Source of the DNA: Limnoperna fortunei
Taxonomy: Eukaryota > Mollusca > Bivalvia > Mytilida > Modiolidae
NCBI GenBank assembly: GCA_944474755.1
Contig: OX104123.1
Coordinates: forward strand, 67,635,898 to 67,699,897
Reading direction: 5' to 3'
Length of the DNA stretch: 64,000 nt
Shown: positions 60,319-64,000 of the stretch, one piece after another
Numbering within the stretch: the stretch's first letter is position 1
Layout: each line of letters starts with the position of its first letter
Made by a program: the position numbers and the translations under genes
Notes under the pieces: generated by a model
What the model was told of the DNA's origin: nothing
Seen by the model: the letters and a program-made list of their open reading frames with translations, nothing else
The model's database searches: none

Positions 60319-61818
60319 CACCTCGCCATAAGTTAAGCAACAACTACAACTTTTTGTTTATAATTTAAAAAATCTGAATGAATATTAACTTTGTGTTATT
60401 TATGTACTAAAGCCATCATTCGAGCACGTGAAAGTTACTTTAATTAACTCCTCAGGTAAATCTTTAAATAGCAAAACCAGTTTGTCATACGGTAGTCGAG
60501 CACTCCAAAAAGCCTTGTTTTCTTTAACGATTTAGTGTTCATCTCATGGTTCATCTTTACATTTTCTCAATGCCTGAACGGAAATGAAGTGAAGCTGAGA
60601 AGTGGAAGATCATTGGAATGCGTAATAGTGGAAAGAGCTTGCGTCAGATAGCTCACAAATTTTGCATTCACTTTAGTATTGTATCCCGGCTACTGAAAGT
60701 CATCGACATGATGGAATTATCCAGGAACGCCCTAGGTCAGGTCGACCACCAAAAACATCTGAAAGGGAGGATAGAGCACTCGTTAGTGTAGCCAAACGCC
60801 AACCGTTTGCCACTGCAAGATATCTTCGTGACTTTTGTAATATTGCAACCAGTGTCGCTGTTCAAACAGTTATCAGGCGCATAAACAATGCAAGGTTGAG
60901 AGCTCTTCGTCCCTTGAAACGTCCACTGTTGACACAGAGACATCGTCAATCACGTTTAGAGTGGGCACGATTTCACCGCCATTGGAATATTCGAAACTGG
61001 AGACGAGTACACTGGACCGACGAAAGCAGATTCCTTCTTCGTCATATTGATGGGCGCATGCGCGTTTGGAGACAACGAGGCACTGCTCACAACCAGAACA
61101 ACATCCTAGGCACTACATCGTATGGCGGTGGTGGTGTTACAGTGTGGGGAGGCTTTTCATACGGCTGTAAACCGAATCTGTATGTGGTTGATGGGACAAT
61201 GACAGAGCAGAAATATCGAAATGACGTCATTAACGTTATTATTGAGCCACATTTTGACAATCATGCACTTGGTAACAGACCCATCTGCATGGATGACAAC
61301 GCAAGACCTCACCGAGCTGCAGTTGTACGTGATGTTATCGAAAGGGGCGCTATTGAGCATCTTCCATGGCCATCCATGTCACCCGATATGAATCCAATTG
61401 AACACTTGTGGGATATCATCGGTCGTAAAATCAATAATAGAGCATCTGCTGGTCAAAATGTCCAAGAACTACGTGTTGCCATTCAAAATGAATGGCAGAA
61501 TTTACCACATGCTACACTTCGTCGTTTAGTCAACAACAAGAGGTGGAGATTGAATGGACTTTACCGGAAGCGTCGTGGTTACACGACTTACTGAGTATTT
61601 TTGCGTTTAACACATTTCAAAGTGACTTTTCTTTCCTTGAACGTAGATCTGCGATGATGTTTTCATCAAACAATAAGTAAAGCGACTCTTAACATGTACG
61701 TTTCATTTGTCATTAATGTTCAATAAATTGTCATTTCTTTAAAAAATATTAAAATATATAAAATCTTAAATGAATCCCTGGAAAATAATAGGGTGTTGCT
61801 TAACTTAATGGCGAGGTG
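60319..61818 (+). mobile_element. Tc1-like DNA transposon, 1,500 bp
   Basis: Inverted ends CACCTCGCCATAAGTTAAGC (left) and GCTTAACTTAATGGCGAGGTG (right, reverse complement with one indel), flanked by the TA dinucleotides expected for Tc1/mariner. It contains one transposase pseudogene. It lies at the upstream limit of the minus-strand LINE, which reads up to the left TA. Confidence 0.93.
60570..61594 (+). pseudogene. Tc1-family transposase, broken at the N-terminus
   Basis: The N-terminal helix-turn-helix part starts at ATG 60570 (MPERK, then a stop, then SEAEKWKIIGMRNSGKSLRQIA and VSRLLK). The frame shifts near 60700 into RHDGIIQERPRSGRPPKTSE, which continues into the long frame open to 61594. 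The catalytic domain is intact: VHWTDESRF with the first Asp, MDDNARPHRA with the second, and PDMNPIEHLWD with the Glu, spaced DD34E as in Tc1. A GGGGVTVWGGF segment also fits. At least one stop and one frameshift in the DNA-binding half make it inactive; the frame from 60896 alone would lack DNA binding. Confidence 0.92.
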
Positions 61819-61820
61819 TA

Positions 61821-62475
61821 TATTATTATGATTTAGTATCCTCAACATAAAATGAAAAAAACTATCCACTATCGGTATATATCAAGACATTTACCGCTGT
61901 ACCCATGTAGGAAAATTTTAAGCATCTTCTCATGGTGTCCCTTCAACATATATTTTTTTATTAGATAACTAACACCGGGCACAGGTAGGAAATTCCTTGT
62001 AGAATCATCTCTTGGTGTTCATTGTCCTTTGTCTATTTTTTCTTTAATATTGCTCCAATACCTTGTTCCATCCTGTCTGACTCTAATATTGTCAACATTA
62101 TTGGACTGTGCATGTCTTGTTATAAACCATGAGTGTTGACTTATTTTGCCCACCTTGGGACCTGATTTGGTTTAATAAAGTTATCTATCCATCTATTGTG
62201 GCGTCTAGTTTTTATTGGGGTAGAAGCCGCATGCAGTACCCGGTAAAAATCCGTAAACTTCGGTAGAAGAACTGGCTAGTTAACAGCGTATTTTATTTAA
62301 CGATATTGTGTTTTCTCATTTATTCCAGTATAGTGGTCAATACAAGATACAATTTTTTGTTGTTGTCAGTTTAAGTATGACGCAATTTCTTCAACAAACT
62401 ATAAACTTTATATCTAAAACTTTATAGTGCTATATTTAAACCCGAGGACTTCTGTAAAAAAAATCTGATGTGTTT
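61821..62475. other. Spacer with a probable LINE 3' tail
   Basis: No gene. Around 62150-62200 the sequence GACCTGATTTGG, AATAAAG and TTATCTATCCATCTAT resembles a LINE 3' end with an ATCT tail on the plus strand; the 5' limit is unclear. The remainder shows nothing. Confidence 0.4.
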
Positions 62476-62995
62476 CTATTGTTTACCAATGTTAATACTT
62501 CGCTCATAAGTCCCGAAAACTTGTTCTGCCGGAATAACTAGAAGATCATTTGTTTTCTCGATCAGCGCGTCAATTTTATCTTGAGATAAATCGTCGGTGT
62601 AGACTTCATCTAACTCACCTATCACTTGCACAACCTTATGAATATCAATATTTTCTATTGCGGATTCTACTATATCAGCATCCCATTAGTCTTTATCATT
62701 TCATTGAAATAGTTTTGTTCACCTCCAGAAGGGGGGGGGGGGGGGGGGGGTCAGCAGGTTTCCATAGTACTTTTACACAGAGCTCATAGCGACAACCCTG
62801 ATTTCGTTTCTTTTTCATCACCAGATATAAACTTCGCCTTGCCTGTTCTATGGCATCAGGATACTGTCGTTTAACAGAGAATGGTGTTCCTTTAAGGCGG
62901 TATGTATTAGAAAGACCAGTTTCTAAGTCCTTGTTGTAAAGGAATCGAACTATGATCGGTCGGTAGCGTTTGCCTTTTCTAGTTCAGAACCGGTG
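62476..62995 (-). pseudogene. LINE ORF1-like fragment
   Basis: Read on the minus strand. YRPIIVRFLYNKDLE, LKGTPFSVKRQYPDAIEQAR and RSLYLVMKKKRNQGCRYELC resemble the RNA-binding C-terminal domain of L1/Tx1-type ORF1 proteins. After a homopolymer of about 20 bases (G on the plus strand, 62730-62749) comes DADIVESAIENIDIHKVVQV and a tail ending at a stop (62476-62478). The start is not identifiable, and the homopolymer shifts the frame. It could be the ORF1 of the minus-strand LINE at 57.4-60.3 kb, which has the same orientation, but no endonuclease lies between them. Confidence 0.65.
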
Positions 62996-63059
62996 TACGT
63001 CTCCCAATTCGTGCCTGTACTTTATATTCAGTTCGTTACATATAAATGGTCGAATAATG

Positions 63060-63440
63060 TTTTGGTTTATATAGCTATAAACTATTGTGAATATAAATAT
63101 ATATCAGCACCTATCGACCATCGAAGTACTGATTCGTGGCGACATGAACAGTTAATTGCAAAACGGGCTTTAATAGTCAACCCGATTTGCAATAAAAACG
63201 CGTTTTGCAATAAACGTTTTCTGGGACGGAAATTTAACTAATGAAATTACAGAATGTTCCTAATAATGTTTTGGTTTATCTATGAACTATTGTGAATATA
63301 AATATATATCAGCACAAATATATACCATCGGATTACTGATACATGGCGACATAAAAAGTTTATTGCAAAATGGGTTGGCGCAGTCTACCCGTTTTGAAAT
63401 AAAATCGCACTTGGCAATAACCAGTTTTGCAATAAAGAAA
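63060..63440. repeat. Iteron-like array, right remnant (two variant units)
   Basis: Two diverged units share ATTGTGAATATAAATATATA, TCAGCAC, TGGCGACAT and TTGCAAAACGGG...CCCGATTTGCAAT-type palindromes with the variant unit at 57281-57434. The intervening 5.6 kb of LINE and Tc1 debris therefore interrupts a once continuous array. Confidence 0.85.
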
Positions 63441-63934
63441 ACCAAAACCAAGAACACATTAGCGAAAAGGACTAAGTAAACGCCCGTCAGGTTAAGCATG
63501 GTCCAAGTACAGACATGCAACTATCAATTAATTCAAGGCAACGGACATAAAACTGAAGGAATACCATCAACCTATTTACAAGCGTCTGTTTGAGAGGATC
63601 AATAGTCAACAGAGCACTCGGATTAAGCACAAAGCAAAATCTAGTATAACGTATAAGTTGTGAAATGTAATCACAATACCGGACTGCTGGAATATTTCAA
63701 TCGCTTAAAGGGAAGTTAGCATTTGGAAAGTTGAAGTCACCACGTTTGTCTACAGTCTATTTTGTAGTTTTGTCTCTATTTCCAGAAGGTTTATGTATTA
63801 AAATCTTAAGGATTACACTAAATACGGAAATACTGGATCAAATTTGATAGGGGAGTAAAGTAGTACATCACAATCTAAAAAGGGAAGATAAGTAAACGGA
63901 AAAAATGGCTTCATTTATTATATGCTTGTAAACA
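63441..63934. other. Spacer, nothing recognised
   Basis: No gene or repeat visible between the array remnant and the hairpin block at the right edge. Confidence 0.5.
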
Positions 63935-64000
63935 CCGAATTTTACTGCCGTTATAATCCGAAGTTAGTTTTGTGATTTGTGGGATTAACGGCAGAATTCA
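63935..64000. repeat. 66-nt hairpin block, copy 2 (at window edge)
   Basis: Same as 15388-15453 except for one visible mismatch (GTGGGATT for GTCGGATT). The window ends exactly at the end of the known shared block, so the repeat may continue. Confidence 0.85.

Noticed and set aside
62941..62960. tRNA B-box-like GTTCGATTCC on the minus strand
   Set aside because: No A box or cloverleaf, and it lies inside the LINE ORF1 coding fragment.

Overview
The window looks like intergenic, repeat-dominated DNA from an invertebrate animal, most likely a marine bivalve or other mollusc. The reasons are eukaryotic: AT-rich sequence, GT/AG introns, long tandem satellites, a Ty3/gypsy-type LTR retrotransposon, non-LTR (LINE) reverse transcriptases with C-terminal zinc knuckles, a Tc1-type transposase, a hAT-like element and a THAP zinc-finger exon. 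The mollusc assignment is inference from repeat style. I see no bacterial operons, CRISPR array, rRNA or tRNA. Most ORFs are degenerate, so the main value of the window is a readable record of nested insertions and array evolution.

Layout. 1-12,790: an uninterrupted 34-bp satellite with a roughly 2.1-kb higher-order period. 12,791-18,400: AT-rich spacer with a putative MITE, a dead LINE bracketed by short inverted repeats, and a 66-nt hairpin block that recurs at the right edge of the window. 18,405-20,243: a 37-bp minisatellite in two blocks. 21,455-41,820: a roughly 100-bp satellite interrupted by two clean insertions. One is a 10,472-bp LTR retrotransposon (22,895-33,366; 1,404-bp LTRs, TATA target duplication). 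The other is a 1,788-bp hAT-like non-autonomous element (38,713-40,500; 8-bp target duplication). 41,821-52,670: low-information spacer with several hairpins, one THAP exon carrying an in-frame TGA, and an ACGCG cluster. 52,674-55,351: a broken split gene joining an SGNH-hydrolase-like domain to a C48/Ulp1-like cysteine protease. Its stop codon abuts a palindromic repeat array (55,352-57,434, resuming at 63,060-63,440). 57,435-63,000: nested transposon debris, namely a minus-strand LINE, a plus-strand LINE fragment inside it with a 10-bp target duplication, a Tc1 element, and a LINE ORF1 fragment.

How the parts work together. In the LTR element, gag (414 aa, one CCHC knuckle) ends in a textbook -1 frameshift context: the slippery heptamer TTTAAAC in the gag frame, a 9-nt spacer, then a predicted hairpin holding the gag stop. 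This feeds into pol (protease, RT, RNase H, integrase). The LTRs show one difference by eye, so the insertion is young, yet pol carries one frameshift and one nonsense codon. The SGNH-C48 gene and the iteron-like array directly after its stop may be parts of one mobile element. That is the least familiar combination in the window and the best candidate for something undescribed.
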